Assembly (NCBI GenBank): GCA_905250115.1
Contig: CAJNOI010000123.1
Coordinates: 124,001 to 188,000, forward strand
Length of the DNA: 64,000 bases
From: Adineta steineri
Lineage: Eukaryota; Rotifera; Eurotatoria; Adinetida; Adinetidae
Reading direction: 5' to 3'
Of this stretch, positions 34,417-45,625 are shown piece after piece (position 1 is the first letter of the stretch; each line of letters begins with the position of its first letter). Under the pieces are notes generated by a model. That model had not been told where the DNA came from. It saw only the letters and a program-made list of their open reading frames with translations, and did not search any database. The translations under genes were made by a program, and so were the position numbers.

Positions 34417-36316
34417 TAGAATCACATACCACCATAGGACATCTCTACTCACGTCAATGACTGTTCTTATTGCATTTTTTTCTTCTTCATCTCTCGTTGT
34501 TTTTTTTTAAATTTACTTTTCATATTTAAAAAGCCACAAATATAGGAAAATTGGAAATCAACAGAGGTACAAAATAAAGATTAACCACCAGAAATATACC
34601 TACAATAACAATAAGAATATTTTGTGAGGGTGGGAGCGGGTGGGTGTAGTTGAGAGTGTGTGGGTGGGGTGTATGTATCGATGAGAAATTCATTCGGTGA
34701 ATATCTTTCGGAGAAATTTATTATTGGAAAAAAGTTTTCGGCAAAAGTGAAATTTGTTAAAATTCTAAGTATTTTGCTACAGATATATATTGACAAATAT
34801 ATTCTACTAAAAGACATTGCTGTTCTGAAATATCATTGAAAATATTTAAATCTACTCAACATTGGAATACTGCTTGGTATCATGCATCAGCATATTGTGC
34901 AATACAAATAACATTCAATCAATCTCATCTTGATCAAATAACAAAATTAATAACTGATTTTAATTTAAATTGATTATCACAATCAACATTACAAAAAAAT
35001 AAAACAAATTAATATTAGAATAATCTACATTGAATTTTTGTACAATAAATAAAGACATTTTCTATCATTCACATTCATTTTTTTTTGAAGAACTCATTTA
35101 TTAATTCTTTGTTTGTTTAGCAATAGTCACTGATAATAGCGTGAACCTTATCTCTACGATCTTATCTATAGGAATAAATCTTACATGAACAATACAAAAA
35201 CATTTTATGTAATGATTTTGTCACAAAACTCAATTTTATTTTAATAATCGTACCTGCAGTCAGTTCATTAAAGTCATGAATAATCATTTAGATTTTGCTT
35301 CGTTAGGAAACCCAGCTAACTTTGGATATTATATTTGAATATGAGGACAAGGAATGAATTTAGCAGTCAGCATTAACATTCTAACTTAGTTTTTTCTCTT
35401 CTATCTCCATCTTGAAACAATTATTCGTTATGTATTTTCTTGTTTCTGTCGTTTCAGTGCATCATTTGAATCTATTGTTAAACTCGAAAAATTCCTATTC
35501 AAAATAATTCTATATTGATCTCTATCATTTTCACGAAAGTATTTTCTCATTTGACTATCTCTTTATAATAAAAAATTTTAACTGTAGGATAATTGAATCA
35601 AATTTTCTTCTCCATGTCTATCTTGAATAGTTTGTTTCTCAATAGGACTATATTTCCAATTAGCGATATTAATTATTTAATTATTTTCCATTGACAGTAA
35701 ATCGATTTTTGTATTATTTGAATAATATTCATTAAAAGAATAAATTAGACAATGAAAATAAAGAAGATTTGATAGTGAACGTTGTTTTCAGTTAATCTCC
35801 ATGCTAAAGCAATTAATTGAAATAGATTCAATGAATAAATCAGCGAACAATCAATTCAGATAAGAAATAATCGAAAACTATCTTGTTGGATGTAGGAACG
35901 AGTATAAGTAATTATCATAATATGCATTCACATCAACACCATCTTATGAATCATGTACAGAAATTTTGTATTTCGTAAGCAAGTTACTTACACGTATTTA
36001 ATGATGCGCAATATTCGTGACCCCCTCTTCTGTTTCTATAAATGTTCCGCTGTTATTAACTATTAACGTTAATTTTTTATTCTTTCATTTATATTTTTTT
36101 GCCATATTAAAATGTCTTGTAACATCGCTTTTTCATTCCTTTGGGTCTCTCTCTCTCTACATATATGACGTTTGATTTGACTATTTGTGTTAATTTTTTG
36201 TTTGTTTCGATTTCTTGTTCTCTTACTCTATTAAATACTGCTTTACTTTTTTTAATGATTCGCGAATATATATGTAATCGTCTCATTATCAATATCTTAA
36301 AATGTGTTTTATTTAG
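34417..36316. other. 1.9-kb intergenic region
   Basis: Contains a G-rich TGTGGG-like tract (34624-34674). A stretch 34850-34975 reads KSTQHWNTAWYHASAYCAI and onward to a stop on the plus strand and has coding-like composition; it may be an exon remnant but no family is recognised. The rest is AT-rich without features. Confidence 0.45.
34624..34674. repeat. G-rich TGTGGG-like tract
   Basis: GTGAGGGTGGGAGCGGGTGG then GTGTAGTTGAGAGTGTGTGG and GTGGGGTG. One-sided and rich in GGG runs, so a possible G-quadruplex. Confidence 0.6.
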
Positions 36317-37018
36317 ATGTCATTTTTTAAAAAGAAATCAGCAACTAATGAAGATATTGCAAGTGGTGGTGGTGATTCTTCAATGTTTGGTTTAACACGT
36401 GATCAAACAAAAGAATTGATGGAATTACGTGGAGAAGAATCAATTGAAAAATTAAATATTAGAAAAACTAAAAGTTGATAAAACTAAAGAACTTGATTCG
36501 AATAATCAACAAGATCTTCAACAACGTCATATAGCTTATGGAAAAAATCACATACCACGAAAACCAATATCATATTTACCATTTACTAGGTATATAAATC
36601 ATCGAAAGATAAAAGCAAAAGAGTAAAGATGAATGTTACAATGATTTTTTCTTCATGAATCCCTTTGTTAAACGAATACGACAACATTCTCGGGAAAAGT
36701 CTTCAATGTTTTACGAATGTATCAATTATTAATATCATAGTTGTAATTATATTTAGTGAATGGAAAACAGAACATGAGTTTCGTCATCCATTGTTGTTAG
36801 GTGATGTTTTATCAGCTGATGATTTAATTGTTGAAGTAAATGATCTTGCAGTTGATGCATCTTCTATAACAAATTTAACATTTTCTGTATAGGAGAAACA
36901 AATTCAATAAAAATAAAGATGTTATACTTTTTTCAGGTACACAAATTATGGAAGGTAGTGGTCGAATGGTTGTTACTCGTGTTGGTCTTAATACCGAAGC
37001 AGGAATCATCATCTGATT
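36317..37018 (+). pseudogene. Plasma-membrane Ca2+-ATPase (PMCA) relic
   Basis: Fragments of the N-terminal third of a PMCA lie in order but in different frames with large losses. 36317-36480: MSFFKKKSATNEDIASGGGD then MFGLTRDQTKELMELRGEES, matching the PMCA N-terminal FG-T-L-ELMELRG motif. 36478-36590: KVDKTKELDSNNQQDLQQR and IAYGKNHIPRKP, matching the GLD...R...FGKN-IP motif. 36780-36890: LLGDVLSADDLIVEVNDLAV then DASSITN, matching GD-LPADG...DESSLTGE. 36938-37016: [19 protein letters not shown]. The first transmembrane hairpin, the phosphorylation Asp (DKTGT) and everything C-terminal are absent. Stops and a frameshift separate the pieces. It cannot encode a pump. Confidence 0.8.
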
Positions 37019-37442
37019 AAAAATAACTCATTAAAAAACCCATATTATCGACTTAATCCTATTCATTATAATATTTTTTATTTCATTTTCTATATGTTCA
37101 ATAAAATAAAAATATATAATGAAAATACTGGAATTTCTGATGATAAAGGATACAAGTCTAAATATTATTAACTGGATAGATCGAAAGGCCTTGCGTCATT
37201 GAAATATATTTCTGTGAAATTCATTTAAGTTGTATTTTTCTTCTCTCCTCATACAAGTCTTTATGATATTTCTTTTTTTCTTAATTTATTTTCAAACATT
37301 ATTCGTGTTGACTTGTCTTATTAAAAAAAATGTATATATCGTGTCGAAGTTATTTTATATCAACTAAACATCAAATAATCATAGTTCGTTTTTTTTAAAC
37401 AAAAAAAAACAGTGATACTTACAAATGAGACATTAATTTCTA

Positions 37443-37728
37443 TGAAAATTGTGTTTGATTATAGATTTATTTAGTCAATTCTAAGTTTGTAGGGTCATAG
37501 ATAGATCTTTATACGTATCAAAGTCGAACTTACATTTAATGTACCTAAGTTTTTTATATTTTTCATGTTGAAATGTGACTGATTTACCAAGTTTTTTTTA
37601 AACATTGATTCTGTCTTTGTTTTGACTATTATAATATATTTAATATTCTAGAAATTTCTTCATTACCCTACAAACTTAGGATTGACTGAATAAATCTATA
37701 GTCATATATCATTTTAATAAAAATTGTG
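37443..37728. repeat. MITE-like foldback with about 50-bp inverted ends
   Basis: Left arm contains TATAGATTTATTTAGTCAAT and TCTAAGTTTGTAGGGT (37461-37495). The reverse complement of 37672-37728 reads TATAGATTTATTCAGTCAAT and CCTAAGTTTGTAGGGT. About 175 bp lie between the arms, without coding capacity. Confidence 0.75.
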
Positions 37729-38394
37729 GTAAATTATTTTTATATCCACGTGTTTGTACATCATAGGTTACTAAAGAGCGTTGTCGTTCTTCTTACATGC
37801 ACAGTCATGCTTCGTTAGTTTTTCTTTTTTTTCTCTTGTCGTATTGATATACAATACATTTAATATAAAAAAACGTTATCTTATTACAGTATCATACCGT
37901 CTGATGTATAAAATGAAAGAAATACATTAAAATTTCGAGTATCGTGGTCAATTATGAGTAACATATCACATCCATGGCGAATTTGCCTATTTAATTTAAA
38001 TGTCGTAAGTAAAAGATTTATTTATATTTAAGCTACATTATTAGAATTCATTTTTTCAAAACTGAGAAAAATTAACTAAGATTTTACAATATATTATTAA
38101 CACCTATGAATATCATCTCCACTCTTCTATAAATCATATTCGACAGCGAACCACATAAGATAACGCAAAATATTTTAGTTGTTTGTTTTTTAAATCAATT
38201 CAATAGCTGTATTTGCAACAAGATTGAAAAAGCTTATTTTCTAATATTTCTTGGTTTCGTGGAGAAATAAGAATGTAAAACGAAAAAAAGTTGATCGAAA
38301 GTACTTAGGAGACAAACCATTCCGATGTTATTGTCTGTAATTGTTGTATGAATAGAATAAAAAAACTGAACTATTTTGAAAGTAAGAAAGATAG

Positions 38395-38460
38395 TGTTGA
38401 GAGTGTGAGTGAAGGCATATTAGGCTTATTGCACTACAACACTCACTGACTCATCCACAG
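38395..38460. repeat. Degenerate TGTGGG-type hairpin
   Basis: GTTGAGAGTGTGAGTGAAGG ... CAACACTCACTGACTCATCC. Mutated in most GGG positions. Confidence 0.45.
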
Positions 38461-38549
38461 TCATCTATAAGCTTAAGATTCTTACAGTACAAGATAAAAC
38501 TTTTCTGTCAGATAGACATTGATTGTTCTTGTCACGTTCTGTCTATATT

Positions 38550-39815
38550 ATGGAGAAGTTATATCGAATAGTGATCGTATTATTTCCAATATTAATGATT
38601 TTCCTTACCTTATTTTTACGTCACGAACTATCAAACGCCATAAAATCACAATATACACGGCTTCTACATTCTAACATTAACTTTGCTATAGATCGTGACG
38701 AACACGAAAAACAAAGATGTCACTGGTCTTTTGTCAATTACACACCTAACAGTTGGGAAAACATGTGATATAATAACATTGAAACCTTTCAAAATAATGT
38801 TTGCGAAAGACTATCCGACACTGAAAATCTGAATAAAACAATCTCAATAATGCAGCTGCTAAGTGTGTTGCAAAAATCAGGCAGATATAATACTAGCGTA
38901 ACACAACCACAAATCGATGATATTCTCTCAACAATGTATTATCGATATGAATGTATGAATATTGATACGTTTGTGACATCCGAAATAGTTGAAGTATCGC
39001 ATTCGATAGAACCTTTAATAGGCTTATCACGAGATCCCTTTAGCATTTGTCCTCATTTGAATACATCCGTAGTGCCTCCATCACTTTACGATGGGGCAGA
39101 CTTACAATCAAAACGATTTATTCTATTGTCAGTTTCAGCGCCATTTTACACACATACAGTGCTACAAGGTTCTAGACTTTTAAATGAAATATCTATTATT
39201 TCTGATAATAATAATAAAAACGTGTTGCCATGGATGTATCAACGTCTAGCACATACTGATATTGAAATGGAAATTAACATCGGAAATCGAAAAATTATTC
39301 TTTTCGATTTGGGAAGCTCTTGTTTTGGTGGTTGGGAGAAAGATGATACAGCTGCTGCAGGAAAGTGGTTCTACGAGTATTATAAACGTTTCAATGTTAA
39401 ATTTGATCGAATTATTGCTTTTGAATTTTCTTTATTGAATCAGCATGATGCATGGGAACAATTACCCAGTGACGTTTTCCCTATATATACTCTTATCAAT
39501 GTTGGAGTCACTGAAAGTGGAAAGTTTAATCCTTGGGTAATGCTACAAACAATTGCTCAAACATCTGATCATGTTGTTGTCAAATTAGATATCGATACAT
39601 CTGCCTTAGAAAATACGTTGATAAAACAAATATTAACTGATCCAAGCATTCATATTCTAATCGACGAACTTTTATTTGAGCATCACGTCACAGTTAATGA
39701 AATGATACCTTACTGGGGAGATATGTGGGATTCATTGAATGATTCATTGAAGGATTCATATATATTATTTAAAAAGTTACGACAACTCGGAATAAGAGCT
39801 CATTCATGGCCGTGA
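38550..39815 (+). CDS. Type II membrane protein, FkbM/methyltransferase-like lumenal domain, with in-frame TGA
   Basis: From ATG 38550 the frame encodes a short cytosolic start, a membrane anchor (IVIVLFPILMIFLTLFL) and a lumenal stem up to TGA 38766-38768. The same frame resumes at once and stays open for 349 codons to the stop at 39815. The C-terminal domain has KIILFDLGSSCFGGW, a Gly-containing loop like the SAM-binding motif of FkbM-type methyltransferases, then FDRIIAFEFSLLN and DHVVVKLDIDTSALENTLIK. That assignment is tentative. A 45-bp GT-AG intron (38765-38809, gtgata...gcgaaag) would remove the TGA in frame, although both sites are weak. The gene is therefore either intact with a mini-intron or has one nonsense mutation. 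A predictor starting at 38850 would lose the anchor. Confidence 0.6.
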
Positions 39816-39980
39816 GTAAGTGTGTGTCTTGAAATATTACGCGAAACCATTACTTTCAATCACTAAATCTTTCTATTTTTCATGTATCAGAATTATATCA
39901 CATTACATCAAATAAAAAAGTTCATTAGTCTAACGATATAGAATATCTATATCTATAAAAACAGATACGCGAGTAATCAT

Positions 39981-40066
39981 ATGGGTGAGTTTGGGTGTAG
40001 TTGTGGATTGATATCAGGTTCACTCAACATCGATATCCACTATCTCACTCACACCCACACCCATCC
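39981..40066. repeat. TGTGGG-type hairpin overlapping the end of the TRPA-like gene
   Basis: ATGGGTGAGTTTGGGTGTAG ... right arm CTCACTCACACCCACACCC. The right arm read on the minus strand supplies the codons GGGTGTGGGTGTGAGTGA, the last residues and stop of the channel gene. Confidence 0.75.
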
Positions 40067-43000
40067 GAATCTTCATTATTATTATCATCAGCGCGTCGCT
40101 TCATGAATCGTTGCATCATTCGTTGATGCCAATTATTTTTATCGAAATCTTGATAACTATATGCAATGGCATCATTCACATTACTGCGACGAAGAATCCA
40201 AATTAATCGGTAACGAAAAATTTCACATATAACGACAAGTTCATAAAATAATCTCGTGAGATTTTCGGTTGTCTGCTTCATCAATGTTGGAATCTCACCA
40301 ACGACAACCCTGTACAGAAAGAAATATTATCAATCGTTCAAAAATTAGCTACGAGTTGTGTCTTACCAATAAGGAGATTTGTTACGAATACTGTTATAAT
40401 GAGAAGAAACAGAATGTAAATCAAAAATGCCACCTTATAATAGGCTTTCGTGTCTGCATCAAACATACGTTCATCAAAGCCTAATTCTCCAGATATCATC
40501 AGTGCTAAATAGACAATTAGAAATCAATGTAAGTTGATGAAGACTATTTCAACGTACGTGTTTTGATGTAAGGGTAACTTTTATTTTGGAATGGTTCAAA
40601 GTTTTGAAAAATCATATAAAATGTGGATGCAAATCCACTAATAAGGATGAGAAGTATAATGGAAAATCTCATAAATTTCTTGATAATTACAAAAAGCATT
40701 GTAACGTACAGGCCTAACATTGGTATAAACTGAATGTAGACGAGTAAAGTTAACCAACTAAGAAGTAAAGCAAATACTCCAAATTCCCATTGAAGTGGAC
40801 AGCGTAAAGTGAGATTCATCTGATAGTTTCGATCATGCACGAAGATAAAACTCATTAAAACTGCAAGAGTTTCTAACCAATATCTTAATGTTTTGAAGAA
40901 ATCAATTTGTACAATTTCAACAATAGTAAACATATTTTTGAAGACAAGTGACCAAATAACGATGTACATTACATACTTCAAAAAATAGTCCATCGTTGTT
41001 TTCATACCGCCATGAGTAGATGATGTTAGAAGTACTTGCGAAACATTATAACACAAAGAATCTTCGAAATCAATATTTGTAAGATTATAATAAGTTGCTG
41101 GATGATGCGTACGTAGTACAATTGTTGTAAATAATCCGAGATAAGTAATATATAATGAGAGAATCATAATATACAGAAAAATACCGAATTTTTGAAATTT
41201 TAACTTCACAAGATAATTACTGAGTGGATGTGACATAAGATCATGGGCTTCATACTGAGCCATTAAAAATAATGGATGTTTCATAACGAGATCCACCGTA
41301 TTGGAAGTATACAATGTACCATGTTTTTCATCTTCTGATGAATCTGAATAGTAATTATTATTTCAAACATTGATAAAAAGATAAAAATGATTTACCTCTA
41401 TTCCACTTGTTAACAGTGAATTGATCATCGAGAAATTCATATACAAAAATGTTTTTATGTACAGCCATTCCTTTCGTATGCACTATCATTGAACATTTAT
41501 CCAGCACGAGTAAAGCCATTGAAGGCATTTTACGAATCAATTTTCGCATCGGTGTATCTACTTCACAATGGCGAGGAAGAAGAGAACAGTAGGCATGTTT
41601 TCTTTCTTGAATTTGTGAATTACGCATTAAATCGAAACAATTGTCATTTTCAATCAAATATCGAACAACTTCTTCGTTGTTTGCCTCAACTGCTACTTCG
41701 AGACAATTGTGACCATCAACATTCGTTGCAAATAGATCACAATCGAATTCAATCAACTGTTTAACAAGTTTGCTCGATCCATATTCACATGCAATATGTA
41801 ATGGTGTCTCTCGTCGAATAGTTAAAGCATTGATATTGATTATACCACGTGTAATGAGACTGGTAATACATTGAGGTCGTTCTTTGTTGTCTTCATCATT
41901 TTGACTACATCGTGTTACATGATGTAATGGTGTCCATTCATTTATGTCGGAAACATATGAATCAGCTCGATGATCAAGAAGTATATCGACAATACCAACA
42001 TGACCTATATAACAAATTAGAGTTGAAGAAAAACGTCATTTACTTACCTTTTGCAGCAGCCATATGCAAACTTGTACGTTGTTGGTCATCACACATGTTA
42101 ATCACCGATGCATTCGAATATCTGAGCATTTCATTGATGACATCCAACTGTCCAGCTTGAGTAGCCACATGTAGAGGTGTTAGTTTTTCTTTATTCTTTT
42201 TTGTCAACAATACATGAGCATGACGAATTGTTGATTCTGGCTGCATTCGCTTATCAACATTATGGTTGCTCATTTTAAAAAACTTTGGTGAATATGAAGA
42301 CGAATTATGACCGGTAATATAGCCTAATAGTACTTGAGTCATGTATATATTACCAACTTGAGCACAAGTATGTAGAGGTGTATTACCCAACACATCGGCA
42401 GTAATTGCTAATGTATTGGACATGAAACGAGAATTAAATAGTGCTTTAGTGATCTCTTTATGATAAACTTTTGTACAAACATGTAATACTGTACAAAATG
42501 AGACATCACTCGCTAAATCAAATGCTTCTTGTGTAAAATATTTGTTGTTCAGAAGCTCATTGACACATTTGAGTTGGCGATACTGAACAGCAACCATTAA
42601 TGGACTCAAACCTGTCTGTTTGTCGCAGTGCACGATACTATGCGGATTGATCAGATGAGAAATTGTTTTAAGACCATGCAATTGGCGGCAAGCAAAAGAG
42701 AGTCTGTTGTGATGGTAATTGATTGCTTCGTCGTATTGCTGTTTCAGCATGGACAAGACTTTATTTTCTGGTCTGAGGTCAAAAAAATGTTTAATAACAT
42801 CGGGATCATTATACTCGATCATAATGTCAATAGGCTTCTTCTTATCATGTGTTTCACGATTAAATAATTGTGAATAATTCAAGAACAAATCAATCACATT
42901 ATTGTTGTCGAGGCATCGACAAGCATAATGAAGCGGAATGGCACCATAAATATCGGGAATCTAAAAGAAAACATTTAAAATAGAAAGCGATCTTGATAAG

Positions 43001-43989
43001 AAAATTTACATCAAGATTGGCGCCATATTCTATCAGATACTTGGCATTTCTTATACAGTTGTAAATGACAACAAAATGTAACCGTGTTCTTCCATGGCTG
43101 TCTTGAATATTTATCATGATTTTCGGATAATTTAGTAAATATTCCATAATTGAAGACTAATTTAACAACAATAAGAAAATTTTAAAATAAACGTTGTAGT
43201 CATCATTACTTACAGGATGTTCAGGATGCTTGGAATTCATCGAGCGAGCTGCGATATGAAGTACTGTTTGACCGTCCAAACTGACCAAATTGATATCTTG
43301 AAGAAAATGAAATGAAATTAAGAATACTAACATTATTATCGTGTGAAACTAGAGAAAAGCGGAACCTGGATTAACTATCAAAAATATCCGTGAAGAAAAA
43401 TAACGACACCCACACCCTCAATAGAAAGAAAGAATCTTACTGCAGCCGAAGTCATTGATTAAACATCTACAGAAAGCAACATTATTGAAAAGAGCACCGT
43501 AGTGTAATATCGTAAAATGATCTGGTACGTTAAGTGTTTCTAACATCTTCGTAATTTGTGATTTGTTGTAGGAATGATGTTTTTCTATAAAATTAATGAG
43601 ACACTTTATCCCATTTTCACTATAGCCACGAGATGCTTCCAATTGTTGTATAATTTCGTCGAGATCTTCTCTACAATAGTCACTGGCCACTCCACTTTTT
43701 CTCAGTCTGTCGATGAACTCTTTCCTATTGTAAGTAGTTTTGTGAAGATCGTTGAACATATCGATAATTTGAGATGAAACATGTGGAACTGGATTACATG
43801 CGACCTAAATATTGATAGATGCATGCAGAAAATTCTACAAGAATGATAGCTTACTTCTTTGAGCACAGTAACAAAATTATGGTGAGTTGTTTTCTTCATT
43901 TGTTCTTCAAGCTCGAGTACTTGTCCGACGAACTCAGTCATTGGCAGAATGGTACTATCACCTTTTGATGCTTTGACACCCAAGTGCAT
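40045..43989 (-). CDS. TRPA-like ankyrin-repeat cation channel
   Basis: Nine exons on the minus strand: 43989-43855, 43804-43441, 43296-43214, 43156-43010, 42960-42048, 42004-41396, 41343-40558, 40504-40367, 40309-40045 (about 1145 aa). Residues from about 120 to 620 hold some 12 ankyrin repeats (DGQTVLHIAA, HGRTRLHFVV, LGNTPLHTCAQ, EKLTPLHVATQAG, QQRTSLHMAAAKG, RRETPLHIACEYG). A six-helix ion-transport domain follows (KFGIFLYIMILSLYITYLG; TIVEIVQIDFFKTLRYWLE; VTMLFVIIKKFMRFSIILL; pore helix near MISGELGF; last helix ILFLLIITVFVTNLLI). VVVGEIPTLMKQ after S6 matches the TRP-box region. TRPA channels sense irritants, heat or touch. Phases agree for exons 1-8, but exon 8 ends in phase 1 and exon 9 needs phase 2, so either a one-base deletion or a non-canonical splice exists. 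An AG at 44012-44011 just upstream suggests a missing 5' exon. The last residues GCGCE come from a repeat. Confidence 0.8.
43406..43421. repeat. Half TGTGGG-type element in a TRPA-gene intron
   Basis: GACACCCACACCCTCAAT, about 20 bp from the donor of intron 2 (minus strand). Confidence 0.6.
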
Positions 43990-44679
43990 TCCTGTTGGTA
44001 GTGAATCTAGTTTGTTATAGAAAATAAAACTCTTTCATTTATCCAGACTTAATAAACGACATATTTCAAACGTTGAATAAAAGAATGATTAGTTTTTATT
44101 TCTTTTTCGTGATCTTGCTACCGCCTACATAAGATACGAGTGAGGAAGTCTCAAGTTCGATAATAAAATTGAACACTTTTTCTGATCATATATATACAGC
44201 CTACTATGATCTTTCGAATTTATGCGAGATACTAAAGTTGAAAAGAAGTATGTTCTCCGATTGACTTCTAGTAAGATTTACGGATTTTGCGCAAGCTCTC
44301 TTACACGAGTAAAAATAATTCTTTGTAGATACATAATGGCATATGCTAAGGGTATTTATTTGGTAAGATCATCTTTCAAATCAATATAGATTGATGATAA
44401 GAAAGACGCATTAGAATTGCAAATGAGCATTTATATTCGTTACAGCCACATAATACGTTTTAGTTATCAATATTTTGTGGATTTCGATTTCATTATAAGC
44501 CAACTCTTCATCCCTGCTGATCCGATTTCATAAACTTTTTATTTCATGAATCACATAATTTACTTGAGATTTGTCCAAAGAATGTGAGGGCGTGGGTGAA
44601 TAATTAAAGAACAAGCACAACCATACACATGTAGCCGAATAATTAGAAATAATGCAAAAAAGAGTAATTATTTTCCATT
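43990..44679. other. Region upstream of the TRPA-like gene
   Basis: AT-rich. Would hold the promoter and perhaps a first exon. A weak hairpin relic is at 44584-44630 (GTGAGGGCGTGGGTGAAT). Nothing else is recognised. Confidence 0.45.
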
Positions 44680-45033
44680 ATGTCAAGAAAAACTATTTTT
44701 GACAGCTTTAATTCATTATTTAGAACAATAAAAAAATATCTCTTCATTCTTTTGGTTTTAATGAACTCAAATGGTATCGTAAGTGAGTGGGAGTATTCTT
44801 TTCATTCCACACCTACACTCACATCAATCAATTTTAGATTGATAATTGAAAAGAAATATCTGGAGGAGAAAAGTTTCTATCCTATTCAAACTTCTGAACA
44901 AATGTATAATGCTTTATTAGCAGGGATTATTGATGTTAGGTTTGTAGATACAAGCGAATGTGAATGTGAGCGTGACTATTCTAGCGATCCACATCCACAA
45001 AAACTATTTGCAAATACAAGAATAACCAGATGA
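44680..45033 (+). pseudogene. Ionotropic-receptor ligand-domain relic (tentative)
   Basis: A 117-codon frame starts with a hydrophobic stretch (KKYLFILLVLMNSNG), crosses a TGTGGG-like element (44783-44823), then reads FRLIIEKKYLEEKSFYPIQ and TSEQMYNALLAGIIDVRFVD. The last part fits the lobe of ionotropic glutamate-receptor or bacterial solute-binding domains (pattern EQMYxALxxGxIDAxxxD). Membrane helices, pore and the second lobe are missing. The remainder (CECERDYSSDPHPQK) again comes from TGTGGG-like sequence. It is at best a fragment; a short orphan gene is the alternative. Confidence 0.4.
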
Positions 45034-45625
45034 AACGATTAGAATGAGAGCAAGATACTAAAAGATACAACTGGGTGATGTATGCGAATGAGTATTGAAT
45101 ACATAATGATCCAGACAATATCGAGAGTTTGTATGTGGGTGTGTATTGATTCAAAAAAAAAATAATTTCTATGCATACACAACCTAAATGATGAAGTATT
45201 TTCTCGAAATTGTCTTCTTTTTTCAGCGTTGATGCTCGATTCTCATGAATTAATAAATAATTATCATCAAATATCAAAGAAAAAACGTTACGGCATAAGG
45301 CATTTGTTAAGACAGACATCATATCTGATATTTTATTTCTCAAAAAAACTTGTTTTTTCCTCCCGTTTTATTTAGCATATATGAAAACATTGTTAGTTCC
45401 TTTTAACTACTAATATCGTTAAAAAAATAAAACGCAAAAAAATGAACAGGTGGATAAAAAAAGGTTTATTAGACATTATTAATACACGACATATGTTCAC
45501 TTTGTTTTAGCTTGAGAAAACTATAAAAAATCATTTTCTCCGAACTAAAATAAAAGAAATATACATTTGCAGAAAGCCAGTTGTCTCAAATACTTTACTT
45601 GATCAAAATCTTTGAATTGTTAGTT
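45034..45625. other. Intergenic region
   Basis: 590 bp of AT-rich DNA with a TGTGGG-like remnant near 45131-45148. No gene recognised. Confidence 0.45.

Larger units (their letters stand above)
37019..38549. other. Intergenic region with foldback element
   Basis: Contains the foldback at 37443-37728 and a degenerate TGTGGG hairpin at 38395-38460. The rest is AT-rich with no gene recognised. Confidence 0.5.

Noticed and set aside
34850-34975. Coding-like stretch KSTQHWNTAWYHASAYC...
   Set aside because: No recognisable family, no partner exon with matching phase; mentioned only in the intergenic entry.
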